Shown one piece after another: positions 45,431 through 54,592 of a stretch of DNA of 64,000 nt; the stretch's first letter is position 1; each line of letters begins with the position of its first letter. The notes beneath the pieces were generated by a model that saw only the letters and a program-made list of their open reading frames with translations, had not been told where the DNA came from and did no database searches. Both the position numbers and the translations under genes were made by a program. The stretch is from positions 43,423 to 107,422 of the forward strand of contig CAKPHJ010000001.1 in NCBI GenBank assembly GCA_934157205.1, read 5' to 3'. Origin of the DNA: an uncultured Clostridia bacterium (GTDB lineage Bacteria > Bacillota > Clostridia > TANB77 > CAG-508).

Positions 45431-46645
45431 ATGAAACCTAAAGATTATGAATATAACATTTCAGAAGAAGGATATGAAATTTCAGATAAAAGAAAAGATG
45501 AATTAATAGAAAAAGTAAAAAATCAAGTTAGAAAAGGCATTATTGCTCATTATCAAATATTAGACATAGGTGAAAACGATGAAGAATTAGATTTTTTATA
45601 TAATTGGTTAGATAATAATGGTGTAGAAATTAGAGGAACGAATGGTACTATAAGTGGAGAAATTCCTAATTTTAATCATATACCTAAAATGGGACAAAGT
45701 TATACACCAGAATTATTAGATGAGGCAGATCAAGAAAAATTATTTTTTGATTTAAAAAGTTTTTCAAAGGAAGATATACAAAACAATGTACCAGAGTATC
45801 AAAAAATTAGAAATAAACTTATAGAACATAATATGAAATTAGCGAAATGGGTAACTAGCTGGAAAGGAATTGAAAAATTAAAAATGCCATTAGAAGATAA
45901 GTATCAACTAGCTTATTTAGGTCTTATTGATGCTGTTGATAAATTTGATCCATCTTTGGGGTATAAATTTTCTACATATGCTAGTAAGGCTATATATAGA
46001 AGGATAATAGGAGAATCATATAGAGAAAGTGGAGAATTAAAATCCAACCCAATAGTTAATGAACAATTAGCAATGATTCCTGATATCGAAGATGAAATAC
46101 ATACAAATTTAGGAAGAGAAGCTAAACCATATGAAATAGCTGATATTTTAGGAGTTTCTTTAAAAAGATTATCTGAATTGCAAACATTAAGAAAATTACA
46201 AGAAAAAGAAAGCATAGAGCAAAATGAAGCTAATAAAGAAAAGATAGAAACAATTTATAGCGAGTTATTGGATGGAGACAAAATTATAGAGTCAGATACT
46301 GGAGTTATAATGGATGGTGTATATATGGAAGAAGAAGATACACTACCAGTAGGTTTTAGAAAAAGAGATAGAACTGCGGATAAAGTAATGGTACAATCTT
46401 TAAAAGAAAATTTAAAAGAAGTAATATCAACATTACCAACAAAAAGAGAACAAGGAATAATAGTTAGAATGTTTGGACTAGATGGTGGAAGACCTGGAAC
46501 AGATGAAGAACTTGCGAAGCAATATAATATATCTAGAAGTAGAGTAGGGCAAATTGAAGCAAAAGCACTAAGGAGATTAAGACATCCTTCTAGAACTAAA
46601 TATCTAAAGCCTTATTGTGATGTAGTTCAAGAAATTGATGATTAA
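45431..46645 (+). CDS. Sigma-70 family RNA polymerase sigma factor (accessory, RpoD-like)
   Basis: A 404-residue sigma factor. Residues ~15-62 resemble region 1.1 (LIEKVKNQVRKGIIAHYQIL). Region 2 has YLGLIDAVDKFDPSLGYKFS and TYASKAIYRR (-10 recognition), region 3 AKPYEIADILGVSLKRLSEL, and region 4 FGLDGGRPGTDEELAKQYNI followed by RVGQIEAKALRRLRHPSR (-35 recognition). All core regions seem intact, but a long insert separates regions 3 and 4 and sequence differs from a housekeeping sigma-A. Start 45431 chosen over ATG 45425 for spacing to AAGGAG. A sigma factor in this operon could redirect polymerase to its own or foreign promoters. Confidence 0.9.
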   Translation: MKPKDYEYNISEEGYEISDKRKDELIEKVKNQVRKGIIAHYQILDIGENDEELDFLYNWLDNNGVEIRGTNGTISGEIPNFNHIPKMGQSYTPELLDEADQEKLFFDLKSFSKEDIQNNVPEYQKIRNKLIEHNMKLAKWVTSWKGIEKLKMPLEDKYQLAYLGLIDAVDKFDPSLGYKFSTYASKAIYRRIIGESYRESGELKSNPIVNEQLAMIPDIEDEIHTNLGREAKPYEIADILGVSLKRLSELQTLRKLQEKESIEQNEANKEKIETIYSELLDGDKIIESDTGVIMDGVYMEEEDTLPVGFRKRDRTADKVMVQSLKENLKEVISTLPTKREQGIIVRMFGLDGGRPGTDEELAKQYNISRSRVGQIEAKALRRLRHPSRTKYLKPYCDVVQEIDD

Positions 46646-46678
46646 TATAAAATATAACTATTGTGGAAAGGGATAGAT

Positions 46679-47860
46679 ATGGAGAAAGATAAATTTAATG
46701 GATTAATTGAAAGAGCAATAAAAGGTTCTAAAGATGACTTTTTGAGGTTTGTTACAGGCATCTATGGTGTTGATGAATGTGTATTTGATCATATATGGGA
46801 TGTCCCTGTAATTGCATCATGGGAAGGAGATACTATAGTTACTACATCATTATCTAACAAAACAGAAGATGAAATATTAGATATAGTTGATAAATTTATT
46901 GCAGGAGAATTAGAAGATGCCGAAGGTTGTTTTATTCCACTAAATAAAATGGCAGTTGAATTTACAGTTAAGGAATTAGAAGAATGGAAAAACAAATTAG
47001 ACAGTGGAGAATTAAAATTAGATTATGATGCAATTATAGTTTATAATGAACCATCATTACAAAAACAATATAGGGAATTGGTTAAAGAAAATTCTGAAAA
47101 AGCTAAACCTAAAACGCAAGAAGAATTAGATAAAATCTTTGTTGATTATGTAAAAGGAGTTATAACTCATGAAAGATGCCACTTAAATGCAGCATATTTG
47201 GTAACAGAAGTTAGAAATAATAAATTTGTTTCTGAAGAAATAAACGGTGCAGAAATGAGTACATGGGAATATGATGATATTCTAACAGAAAAAATAAACT
47301 CAAAAGTTGATTATACAGATTATTCTGATAGAAACGAAGTTTTAGTTGATACATTAAGACAAATGATGAATAATTATAAAGAAGGCGATTCAATTCAAGA
47401 TTGTTTGTTTAAAATTATTGAAGACAGAGAAGGAAAAGGACAATATACAGATATAGATGATAGAGAAGTTTTAACAATGTATACATTATTTCCAGAAGAA
47501 TTAACAGAATGGGCAACCTTTGGTGCATATGATTTTATTAGAGAAAACAAACTCCAAAAAAAGATTATGGATGTGTGTGGTACAGATGTGCCACTAGAAT
47601 TTGGTCAACTGAAGAAGAAAGTTAAAGAATATGTAGATCAATTAGAAGAAGGTTCTTTATCAGATAAACAAACTCAAATGCTTGAAATGTTAGGAATTTC
47701 AATAAGTAGAAAAATAAATAAAGAAGAGGTTAAAGAACTTGCAACATCTGAAAGAACTTTAGAAACTTTATTTGTAAATTCGCCTTTACTAGATACAATG
47801 ACTTTTATGGCAAATATAAAAAAAGAAGATACTATAAAAAAACAACAGAAAGGAAGATAA
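46679..47860 (+). CDS. Uncharacterised protein with HExxH zinc-protease-like motif
   Basis: A 393-residue soluble protein. HERCH at 164-168 within GVITHERCHLNAAYLVTE fits the HExxH zinc signature, and ILTEKIN (Glu204) could be the third ligand, as in gluzincin-like proteins. The rest is acidic, helical and unassigned. Start 46679 has AAAGGGA; a TTG further upstream is less likely. Fourth gene in the helicase-sigma operon. Protease activity is inferred only from the motif. Confidence 0.6.
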   Translation: MEKDKFNGLIERAIKGSKDDFLRFVTGIYGVDECVFDHIWDVPVIASWEGDTIVTTSLSNKTEDEILDIVDKFIAGELEDAEGCFIPLNKMAVEFTVKELEEWKNKLDSGELKLDYDAIIVYNEPSLQKQYRELVKENSEKAKPKTQEELDKIFVDYVKGVITHERCHLNAAYLVTEVRNNKFVSEEINGAEMSTWEYDDILTEKINSKVDYTDYSDRNEVLVDTLRQMMNNYKEGDSIQDCLFKIIEDREGKGQYTDIDDREVLTMYTLFPEELTEWATFGAYDFIRENKLQKKIMDVCGTDVPLEFGQLKKKVKEYVDQLEEGSLSDKQTQMLEMLGISISRKINKEEVKELATSERTLETLFVNSPLLDTMTFMANIKKEDTIKKQQKGR

Positions 47861-47862
47861 AA

Positions 47863-48318
47863 ATGGAACAAGAAATGAAAGACGTTGCAGTTGAAATAAA
47901 TTCGATTTTTAATAATATGTCCATAGACGTATTAAATAAAATTCCGTTAAAAATTCGTAAGTTTTTTAAAAATAATGCTTCAAATACATATAGTTTTGAG
48001 TATGATACAACAAAAAGTTTAAATGAACAAAATATAAAAGACAAAACTAGAGGTATTATTGCTATTTTATACCGTGATTATATATGTGATGATATTGAGA
48101 AAAAAGAATACAATGATATATATACTAAATTTTTGAATAAAAAAGAACAAGAAAAAAGAGCTTTATATAATCCCAAATATATATTTAAAAAAGCAAAAGA
48201 TGAAATTTGTGAAAATAATTATGACAATGAAAATACAACTTATTTAGAAGTTATTAATAATGAACCAAATTTTATAAAAAAAATTTTTAATAAAATATTG
48301 AATTTTTTTAAAAAATAA
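47863..48318 (+). CDS. Uncharacterised 151-aa protein ending the helicase-sigma operon
   Basis: A 151-residue basic/acidic mixed protein starting 2 nt after the preceding stop, with AGGAAG. IDVLNKIPLKIRKFFKNNAS, GIIAILYRDYICDDIEKKEY and a Phe/Lys-rich C-terminus (FNKILNFFKK) are the visible features; a similar small protein pattern occurs as hypothetical genes in Clostridia. Function unknown. A terminator follows directly. Confidence 0.6.
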   Translation: MEQEMKDVAVEINSIFNNMSIDVLNKIPLKIRKFFKNNASNTYSFEYDTTKSLNEQNIKDKTRGIIAILYRDYICDDIEKKEYNDIYTKFLNKKEQEKRALYNPKYIFKKAKDEICENNYDNENTTYLEVINNEPNFIKKIFNKILNFFKK

Positions 48319-48323
48319 ATAGA

Positions 48324-48360
48324 AAAACCGACAAACTCATTTGAGAATGTCGGTTTTCTT
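48324..48360 (+). terminator. Terminator of the helicase-sigma operon
   Basis: AAAACCGACA / TGTCGGTTTT stem with a 14-nt loop, followed by CTTGTTC. Confidence 0.8.
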
Positions 48361-48381
48361 GTTCAATAATATTGGGAGACG

Positions 48382-49077
48382 TTATTCGGTTTCAGAATAG
48401 TACGATTGATAAGAGTTATTTTTTACTCTTTCTCTTACTTCTTTCTGTGTTTCAACATCGGGCCATTGGTATTGAGCAATGGCCAGTTTTAACTTGTTTA
48501 CATACGCTGGAGAGACTTTTTCTCTGTGGCAACGCTCATAGTGTGAGCATTGTGTAACAACAAAACTGTCCATCTTAGTGTTGAAAGTTTCATAGCCTTC
48601 GCTAATCCACGGATAATCCTCAATACGTTGAGACAGCCGTCGAACTTTTTCGCAACCACCGTTATCATCGCTAGCAGCCGAAAGGTGAGTACACTCATGC
48701 CCTGCGTTTGCACACTGATGCTGGCCTAAAAGTTTCGAGGATAAAAAAGAAATGTCCTTCGGAATGCGTGCGTAGTAGAACTTTCCATTTGTTTTTAAAA
48801 CAAATGAAGGTACTTCGCTGTTTCTGTAGGAAGCCAGTTTTTTCAAATTTACCTCCTTAAGTTTGAAGGTAACCGTCTTAACTACAGTTTTGAGATTTTT
48901 TCTTGTTGTATGTCCCTTAATTGGATTCTTGGTTTCCAAGTCAATCTTTTGATTGACTTCAACCGTAGTGGTGACTTTTTCTGCTACCAAAGATGTTGAA
49001 CCAACGAGTTGAATGTTCTTAAAGGTCGTGCAAGTCTCGGTAGTTACCTTACAAGTATAGGTCTTAGTTTTTTTCAT
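48382..49077 (-). CDS. GC-rich orphan protein with HExxH motif and Cys/His pairs
   Basis: A 231-residue protein of unknown family. The DNA is strongly GC-richer than its surroundings (sampled lines 30-52%) and uses codons avoided elsewhere, including CGG (codon 147) as apparent Arg. HECTH at 127-131, within HQCANAGHECTHLS, fits a zinc-binding HExxH motif; further Cys (CEKVRR, CSHYERCH) could bind metal instead. The N-terminal 80 residues are Thr/Val/Lys-rich and beta-like. AAGGAG precedes the ATG. It has its own consensus promoter and a palindrome in its leader. Probably recently acquired. Confidence 0.6.
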   Translation of the reverse strand: MKKTKTYTCKVTTETCTTFKNIQLVGSTSLVAEKVTTTVEVNQKIDLETKNPIKGHTTRKNLKTVVKTVTFKLKEVNLKKLASYRNSEVPSFVLKTNGKFYYARIPKDISFLSSKLLGQHQCANAGHECTHLSAASDDNGGCEKVRRLSQRIEDYPWISEGYETFNTKMDSFVVTQCSHYERCHREKVSPAYVNKLKLAIAQYQWPDVETQKEVRERVKNNSYQSYYSETE

Positions 49078-49101
49078 GTCAAATCTCCTTTTTATTACTG
49101 G

Positions 49102-49117
49102 TGAGACAATAGTCTCA
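49102..49117. promoter_or_regulatory. Perfect palindrome in the leader of the 48382 gene
   Basis: TGAGAC-AATA-GTCTCA, between the promoter at 49156-49184 and the start codon at 49077. Could be an operator or an RNA hairpin. Confidence 0.4.
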
Positions 49118-49155
49118 ATGTCAATGTTCTACAAGTACATAAGTACTTTTATTAT

Positions 49156-49184
49156 ATTTTACAACTTTATGTTAATTTTGTCAA
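49156..49184 (-). promoter_or_regulatory. Consensus promoter for the 48382 gene
   Basis: On the minus strand TTGACA (49184-49179), 17 nt, TAAAAT (49161-49156). The leader to the ATG is about 70 nt. The remaining stretch 49185-49309 shows nothing else. Confidence 0.7.
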
Positions 49185-49309
49185 TTATATTGTAATATTT
49201 TTTAAAATAATTTAGATACATAAGTTTTTTATTTTGTTAATTTATATTTAAAATCTATCGAATATATTGATTTTTTTAATATATTAAATTATAATATAAA
49301 ATAGTTTAT

Positions 49310-49385
<76 letters not shown>

Positions 49386-49420
49386 TAATAATAGCCATAT
49401 ATAAATTTTTAGTATAACAA

Positions 49421-49462
49421 AAAACATTATTAATTTTAATTAGTAATGTTTTTTTTTTATTA
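49421..49462 (+). terminator. Terminator after tRNA-Arg
   Basis: AACATTA-TTAATT and AATTA-GTAATGTT form a stem followed by ten T. Confidence 0.75.
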
Positions 49463-49568
49463 TGTATAGAAATATATTGCACAAGAATTTGCAAAATAAA
49501 CCATTTTATGTTAAACTGTATAAAGAGGTATATTTTTAAAATCGTATAATATAAGGAGGAATAGTGAA

Positions 49569-50787
49569 ATGAAAGAAAAAACGTGGAAAGTTCGTGAGGA
49601 AGAATGGCATGGTGCAATAAATTTGAAAACAAATTCTAGATATGATGAAAATGGGATTGACAAACATGGATTTAATAAAGAAGGAATTCATATAATAACT
49701 GGAACACAATTCGATGAAAAAGGATATGATCGATTTGGATTTGATAAAGATGGAATAAATAAATATGGTATTGATAAATTCGGAAAATGGGTTACACGGA
49801 AATTTGAAAGGTGATTACGTCATAAAAGGTGGATTATATGCAAGAGTAAAAAGCATAATGGATTTAGAACATGTAGGAATGTATTATGAGGACAGATTTC
49901 CAATATTAAAAATAAAACAGGCTGAAAGAATTTTTGATGAAAATGGGATAGATCAGAATGGTTTTAATGAAAATGGGCATTATGTAAGATCAAAATCTAG
50001 TTTAACTTTAGACGAAGATGGATACAATGCATTAGGATATAATATAGATGGATATGATAGAAATGGTTATGATGTATATGGACTTGATAAGCATGGTTTT
50101 GACGAATATGGATACAGAGTGCGTGGAACAGATAAAGAAGGCTATGATAGAGAAGGCTATGATAGAGAAGGTTATGATAGAGAAGGCTATAATAGAGCTG
50201 GAGAAAAAAGACCTAAAATAGAATCTGAGGAGAAAAGCTCTGAAATAGAGTCAAATAATAAATCAAGAAATTGTTATTTAGGATTGATAAGAAAAGCTCA
50301 AGAACTAGCAGAAGGCAAATTAACATTAGAAGATTATATAAAAAAATCAAAAACAAGTATAGAAGAATTGATAGCTTTTGCTAAAAAACAACATATGAGT
50401 GCAGATATAATAAGAAAATTATATAGCTATAAAAATCCATATAAATTATATAAAAAACCATTTAATAAAACAGAATATTTGAAAACTACAATTTTAACTA
50501 TTAATGGAGAAGAAGTAAGACCAACAGAAGAAGATGTTGATAGATGTATTAAATATTTAAAAACAATTGGTTCTTTAATTTGTAATAAAACTGTGTGTGA
50601 TACAGTAAGAAAATTTAAAAATGGAGAAATAGATATTACTATAGAATCAGAAGAATTACAAGATACAATTGAAAAAAATAACGAAGGGTCAAAAGAAAAA
50701 TTGATAAAAGAAATAATTGGTCAACAGGAAACAATTAAATTACAAGAAGAAAAAATGTCAGAATTAAGAAAACAAAGGAGAATCTAA
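49569..50787 (+). CDS. DxxG-repeat protein, +1 frameshift at CGG
   Basis: From ATG 49569 (AAGGAGG upstream) the frame runs to codon 76 (ACA) and meets CGG at 49797-49799, then a stop five codons later. Skipping the C at 49797 reads FGKWVTGNLKGDYVIKGGLY and continues to 50787, giving 405 residues. Both sides of the shift carry the same D/N-x-x-G-F/Y repeat (RYDENGIDKHGFNKEG before; GYDRNGYDVYGLDKHGFDEYG and five GYDRE units after), so this is one gene. The last ~200 residues are helical with a coiled-coil end. Function unknown; such Asp/Gly repeat proteins occur in phage- and plasmid-linked loci. A start at 49765 in the second frame lacks a ribosome binding site. Confidence 0.75.
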
Positions 50788-50788
50788 A

Positions 50789-51019
50789 TTGAGCAATAAA
50801 AGAAAAAATAAACAAAATTTTTTAAAAAATGATTTAAAAGTTGACACTAGTTATATTAATAAGATTATTGATAAAAAGAAATTTCTTAAATATATAGATG
50901 GAAATATTGATGCTTTGAATTTATTATCAGTTGATAGATTAACAGAATTAAAAAAATACTATGAAAGAAATATAGAAAAAAATAATAAAGTTATCAAACA
51001 ACTGGAATCAGATAATTGA
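50789..51019 (+). CDS. Small 76-aa basic protein
   Basis: A 76-residue Lys/Asn-rich helical protein starting with TTG at 50789, one base after the repeat-protein stop, behind AAAGGAG. The C-terminal half (DRLTELKKYYERNIEKNNKV) is coiled-coil-like. Unknown function; translationally coupled to the repeat protein. Confidence 0.5.
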   Translation: MSNKRKNKQNFLKNDLKVDTSYINKIIDKKKFLKYIDGNIDALNLLSVDRLTELKKYYERNIEKNNKVIKQLESDN

Positions 51020-51047
51020 TTAGATTTTTATTAAGAATATTTTAACT

Positions 51048-51082
51048 AACAACCTGCGAATATAATGTAAGTAGGTTGTTTA
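51048..51082 (+). terminator. Terminator
   Basis: AACAACCT / AGGTTGTT stem with a 17-nt loop and following T-rich sequence. Confidence 0.65.
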
Positions 51083-51124
51083 TATATATAAATATATATA
51101 CTTTGAAAAAGAATTATAAAAGTA

Positions 51125-51154
51125 TTTACAAAAACTTTAAATAAGGTGTATAAT
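51125..51154 (+). promoter_or_regulatory. Promoter for tadA
   Basis: TTTACA (51125-51130), 18 nt, TATAAT (51149-51154), about 33 nt before ATG 51187. Confidence 0.6.
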
Positions 51155-51186
51155 AAATATCAATTTTATAGAAATTAGGAAAATTT

Positions 51187-51675
51187 ATGGAACAAAAACA
51201 AGAAGAAAAATATATGAAAATAGCATTAAAAGAAGCCCAAAAAGCTTGTGAAAAATTAGAAGTGCCAGTTGGCTGTATAATTGTAAAAGATGGAAAAATA
51301 ATTGCTAAAGCACATAACTTAAAAGAAACAAAATATGATACAACAAAACATGCAGAAATTTTAGCAATTCAAAAAGCCAGTAAAAAATTAAAAAGTTGGA
51401 GACTATTAGACTGCACTATGTATGTAACTTTAGAACCATGTTCAATGTGTGCAGGAGCAATTATAAATTCAAGAATAAAAAAAGTATACATAGGAGCAAA
51501 AGATGCAAAAACAGGAGCTTGTGGTTCTGTTTTAAATCTATTTGATGATTTTAAATTTAATCATAAAGTTGAATATGAAATTGGAATATTAAAAAATGAA
51601 TGTGAAGCAATTTTAAAAAAATTTTTCAAGATGTTAAGAGAAGAAAAAAAGAAAAGTAGAAAGGAATCAATCTAA
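51187..51675 (+). CDS. tadA: tRNA(adenosine-34) deaminase
   Basis: A 162-residue zinc deaminase with HAE at 55-57 (catalytic Glu57) and PCSMC with Cys85 and Cys88. LEPCSMCAGAIINSRI and a Lys-rich C-terminus are typical of TadA. It makes inosine at the wobble base of tRNA-Arg(ACG), allowing CGU, CGC and CGA (but not CGG) to be read. This bears on the CGG finding. AGGA precedes the ATG. Confidence 0.95.
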   Translation: MEQKQEEKYMKIALKEAQKACEKLEVPVGCIIVKDGKIIAKAHNLKETKYDTTKHAEILAIQKASKKLKSWRLLDCTMYVTLEPCSMCAGAIINSRIKKVYIGAKDAKTGACGSVLNLFDDFKFNHKVEYEIGILKNECEAILKKFFKMLREEKKKSRKESI

Positions 51676-51701
51676 ATTTATAAAGATTGATATAAATTAA
51701 T

Positions 51702-52451
51702 ATGTTAAATAAATTAAAAAATCTAACAAATAGTAAATTTTTTCATATTGTTATAATAATTGTTATTATATCAATAATACTTTTTGTAGCAGGTGTCACA
51801 ATTTTAAAATATAGTGTAGAAGGTGAAACCAATATGCCATTTAAATTGACAAAAATTGCAGTAATTAGTTCGTCAGAAGGAATAGACAAACAAAACGATG
51901 AATTTAAATGGGCTTTTGACATTAATCAAAATAACGATATTTACATATATATAGATAAAAATCAAAATTATTCAAAAACAGAGGCAATAAAATCAATAAA
52001 TATTCAAAATATAAATACAGAATCAAATTCAGAAGAAAAAATAAAAATATATAAACCTTCAAATACTTCACAAAATTCTACATTTCAAAATAGTGAAGAA
52101 AATGAAATAAATAGTGTTGAATATTTAGGAGATGTTCAGTCAAATTTAAAAAATTTAAAAATTTCAAATCAAGGTGGAATAATAGCATTTAGATGTGCTC
52201 TTAATAAGTTAACAGAGTATAAATCTAATGAAGAAGAAATAATTCATTCTGAATTATTAAAAAAATCTGGAATTAAAAATGAAAATTTAAAAACAAAAAT
52301 ATCATTTGATTTAATAGTAAATTTAGAAAATGGAACAAAATTTAAAACAAATATTAATTTAAATTTACCAGTAGATGATGTAGTTGAAAAAGGAAAAACT
52401 TCAACAGAGTTCTTGGATATGAGCCAATATGTTTTTAAAAGATTCACATAA
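51702..52451 (+). CDS. Single-pass membrane protein of unknown function
   Basis: A 249-residue protein with one N-terminal membrane helix (about 14-36) and an extracytoplasmic region, Ser/Asn-rich in the middle, with alternating beta pattern (DFDINQNNDIYIYIDKNQNY-like, FDLIVNLENGTKFKTNINLN). No domain recognised. The ribosome binding site is weak, and tadA ends 26 nt upstream, so it may rely on coupling. Confidence 0.6.
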   Translation: MLNKLKNLTNSKFFHIVIIIVIISIILFVAGVTILKYSVEGETNMPFKLTKIAVISSSEGIDKQNDEFKWAFDINQNNDIYIYIDKNQNYSKTEAIKSINIQNINTESNSEEKIKIYKPSNTSQNSTFQNSEENEINSVEYLGDVQSNLKNLKISNQGGIIAFRCALNKLTEYKSNEEEIIHSELLKKSGIKNENLKTKISFDLIVNLENGTKFKTNINLNLPVDDVVEKGKTSTEFLDMSQYVFKRFT

Positions 52452-52483
52452 ACTTTGACATTGGAGGTTTTTATATAATTGTT

Positions 52484-52736
52484 TTACAAGATAATGGTTT
52501 AATAAAAAATTAATATAAGAAAACATTGAAATATAATTTTAAAATTCAATAACGAATGTGCATGGAAAAATTTTAGAAATTCTTATGAAATTTTCTGGAA
52601 AGAGTTCGCGAATAGCGGAAGGGTGCCAGAAAATAAGTTAGAATTTCTTAAATTTTGTAATAAGCCGAGGAATTGAATTTTAAAATTATATTTTAATGTT
52701 TTTAATAAGTAAATTAATAAAACCATTATCTTGTAA
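52484..52736 (+). mobile_element. MITE-like palindromic element, copy 2, inside a hairpin
   Basis: At about 52490-52730, the inverted counterpart of 39983-40227. The central GC-richer core (GAGTTCGCGAATAGCGGAAG) and the stretch around AATAAGCCGAGGAATTGA are almost identical; ends are GATAATGG / CCATTATC. The element lies within a perfect 17-bp inverted repeat TTACAAGATAATGGTTT / AAACCATTATCTTGTAA, followed by ATACAATTTTTTT, as for copy 1. No coding capacity. Together with the SRP RNA promoter this accounts for the 357-nt gap. Confidence 0.75.
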
Positions 52737-52765
52737 TACAATTTTTTTCTATTTTGAAAAAACAC

Positions 52766-52794
52766 TTGAAAATTTAATAAATTCATTATATAAT
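52766..52794 (+). promoter_or_regulatory. Promoter for SRP RNA
   Basis: TTGAAA (52766-52771), 17 nt, TATAAT (52789-52794), about 15 nt before the RNA. Confidence 0.75.
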
Positions 52795-52808
52795 ACAAAT
52801 GGTTTGAA

Positions 52809-52921
52809 CTTAATCTTTGTATGGAGAGAATCCAATAAAGAACTATGAATCTTGTCAGGTCCGGAAGGAAGCAGCAATAAGTAGAATCCTTTATGTGGAA
52901 TCTTTCCATAGAGAGATTAAG
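52809..52921 (+). ncRNA. ffs: Signal recognition particle RNA, small bacterial (4.5S-like) type
   Basis: Contains the universal SRP Alu-less core CTTGTCAGGTCCGGAAGGAA followed by GCAGCA, which is the helix 8 Ffh-binding site. The ends pair (CTTAATCT / AGATTAAG), giving a ~113-nt hairpin. Location directly before dnaX is the classic one. It pairs with Ffh for co-translational targeting. Confidence 0.95.
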
Positions 52922-52985
52922 TATCAGCCATTTTATATTATATAGGAAATAAAATCAGTATAAAAACGATGAGGATGTGAATAAA

Positions 52986-54572
52986 ATGGGGTACACAGCT
53001 CTTTATCGAAAGTTTAGACCATTAACATTTTCAGAAATGGTTGGTCAAGAACACATAACAAGAACATTAAAAAATCAAATAATGGCAAATAGAGTTGGGC
53101 ATGCATATCTATTTAATGGAGGAAGAGGAACAGGTAAAACATCTAGTGCGAAAATTTTAGCTAGAGCAATAAACTGTTTAAATCCAAAAGATGGTGAACC
53201 TTGCAATGAATGTGAAATTTGCAAAGGAGCTCTTTCTGGTTCATTAACAGACATTGTAGAAATGGATGCAGCATCAAACAACAGTGTAGAAGACATTAGA
53301 AGTATTCGAGAAGAGGTTAATTTTTTGCCTACAAAAGCAAAATATAGAGTATATATAATAGATGAGGTTCATATGCTTTCAACAGGGGCATTTAATGCTT
53401 TATTAAAAACATTAGAAGAACCACCAGAACATGTTAAATTTATTCTAGCAACTACAGAACCACAAAAATTGCCAGCAACAATTTTGTCAAGATGTCAAAG
53501 GTTCGACTTCAAAAGAATATCAAATGAAGATATTATAAAAAGACTAGAAATAGTATGTAAAGAAAGCAAAATAGAAGCAACAAAAGGAGCTTTAAACATC
53601 ATAGCAGTATTATCAGAAGGAGCCATGAGAGATGCATTATCTATTTTAGAAAGATGTATTCAAGATGGAGAAAACAAAATTGATGAAGATAAAATAAAAG
53701 ATTTAGTTGGAATTCCCAAAATTACATTTATAAACGAAATAACTGAAAGTATTTTAACATATAGCATAGAAAAAGCACTACAATCTATAGATAATATCTT
53801 AAAAGAAGGTAAAGACATATCAAATTTATTATGGGAAATGATCAAATATATAAAAGATATTTTAGTTTTCAAAGTATCAAAAAAAGCAGATTTATATAGT
53901 GAAGAAGAAAAGAAAAAAATAGAAGAAATATCAAAAATAGCAGACAAAGAAAGATTAATAGAATTAATATATAATTTATCTGAACTAGAAAGTCAAATAA
54001 AATGGTCAACTCAAAAAAATATAATGTTTGAAGCTGGAATTATAAAATTATGTAATAGACCTCAAATAAAAAGTATAACATATAATCAACCAGAAATTAC
54101 AAATGGAGTAACAAGTTCAAATATTACAAAAAATGTGGCTAATATAGCAAATAATGCAAATGCTACATCAGTAGAAAAAAAATCTAATGTGAGCAATGTT
54201 TCAAATAAAATAAATCAAAAACAAACCAAAAATTATTCAAACAAAGCTGAAGAATATTGGCCACAAATAGTAAAAGATTTAAAACAAACAGGGAAAATCG
54301 TCTTATATACCAATTTAATTGGAACTAAAGCAAAAGAAATAAATGATATGACTGTAGCTATAGAATTTCCAAAAGGAATGTCATCATTCGGAAAAACAGT
54401 TTTAGAAAAACCAGAAAATATTAGAGAAATATCTAATTTAGTTTCGATTGCATGTAAAAAAGAAATGCAAATAAAATATATAGTTGCAGATAATAAAGCT
54501 AAAACAATTACACAAGAAGAAAAATTACAAAATTTTGCAAATGAATCAAATATACCATTTAATATAATTTAA
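52986..54572 (+). CDS. dnaX: DNA polymerase III subunit gamma/tau
   Basis: A 528-residue clamp-loader subunit: YTALYRKFRPLTFSEMVGQE, Walker A GRGTGKTSS (about 47-55), four-Cys zinc module (about 64-80), Walker B IIDEVHMLS and sensor LATTEPQKLP, with a tau-type C-terminal region. ATG 52986 fits the conserved MxYxALYRKFRP start; GTG 52977 is the alternative. dnaX-ybaB-recR follow as an operon. Confidence 0.95.
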   Translation: MGYTALYRKFRPLTFSEMVGQEHITRTLKNQIMANRVGHAYLFNGGRGTGKTSSAKILARAINCLNPKDGEPCNECEICKGALSGSLTDIVEMDAASNNSVEDIRSIREEVNFLPTKAKYRVYIIDEVHMLSTGAFNALLKTLEEPPEHVKFILATTEPQKLPATILSRCQRFDFKRISNEDIIKRLEIVCKESKIEATKGALNIIAVLSEGAMRDALSILERCIQDGENKIDEDKIKDLVGIPKITFINEITESILTYSIEKALQSIDNILKEGKDISNLLWEMIKYIKDILVFKVSKKADLYSEEEKKKIEEISKIADKERLIELIYNLSELESQIKWSTQKNIMFEAGIIKLCNRPQIKSITYNQPEITNGVTSSNITKNVANIANNANATSVEKKSNVSNVSNKINQKQTKNYSNKAEEYWPQIVKDLKQTGKIVLYTNLIGTKAKEINDMTVAIEFPKGMSSFGKTVLEKPENIREISNLVSIACKKEMQIKYIVADNKAKTITQEEKLQNFANESNIPFNII

Positions 54573-54592
54573 TTGAAAGGAGTATGATAAAT

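Noticed and set aside
49765..50787. A separate gene starting at 49765
   Set aside because: No ribosome binding site, and the repeat pattern continues from the upstream frame; better read as one gene with a +1 shift at 49797.
51666..51691. Hairpin around the tadA stop as terminator
   Set aside because: ATCAATCT / AGATTGAT is weak and lacks a T-run; the next gene follows at once and likely depends on read-through.
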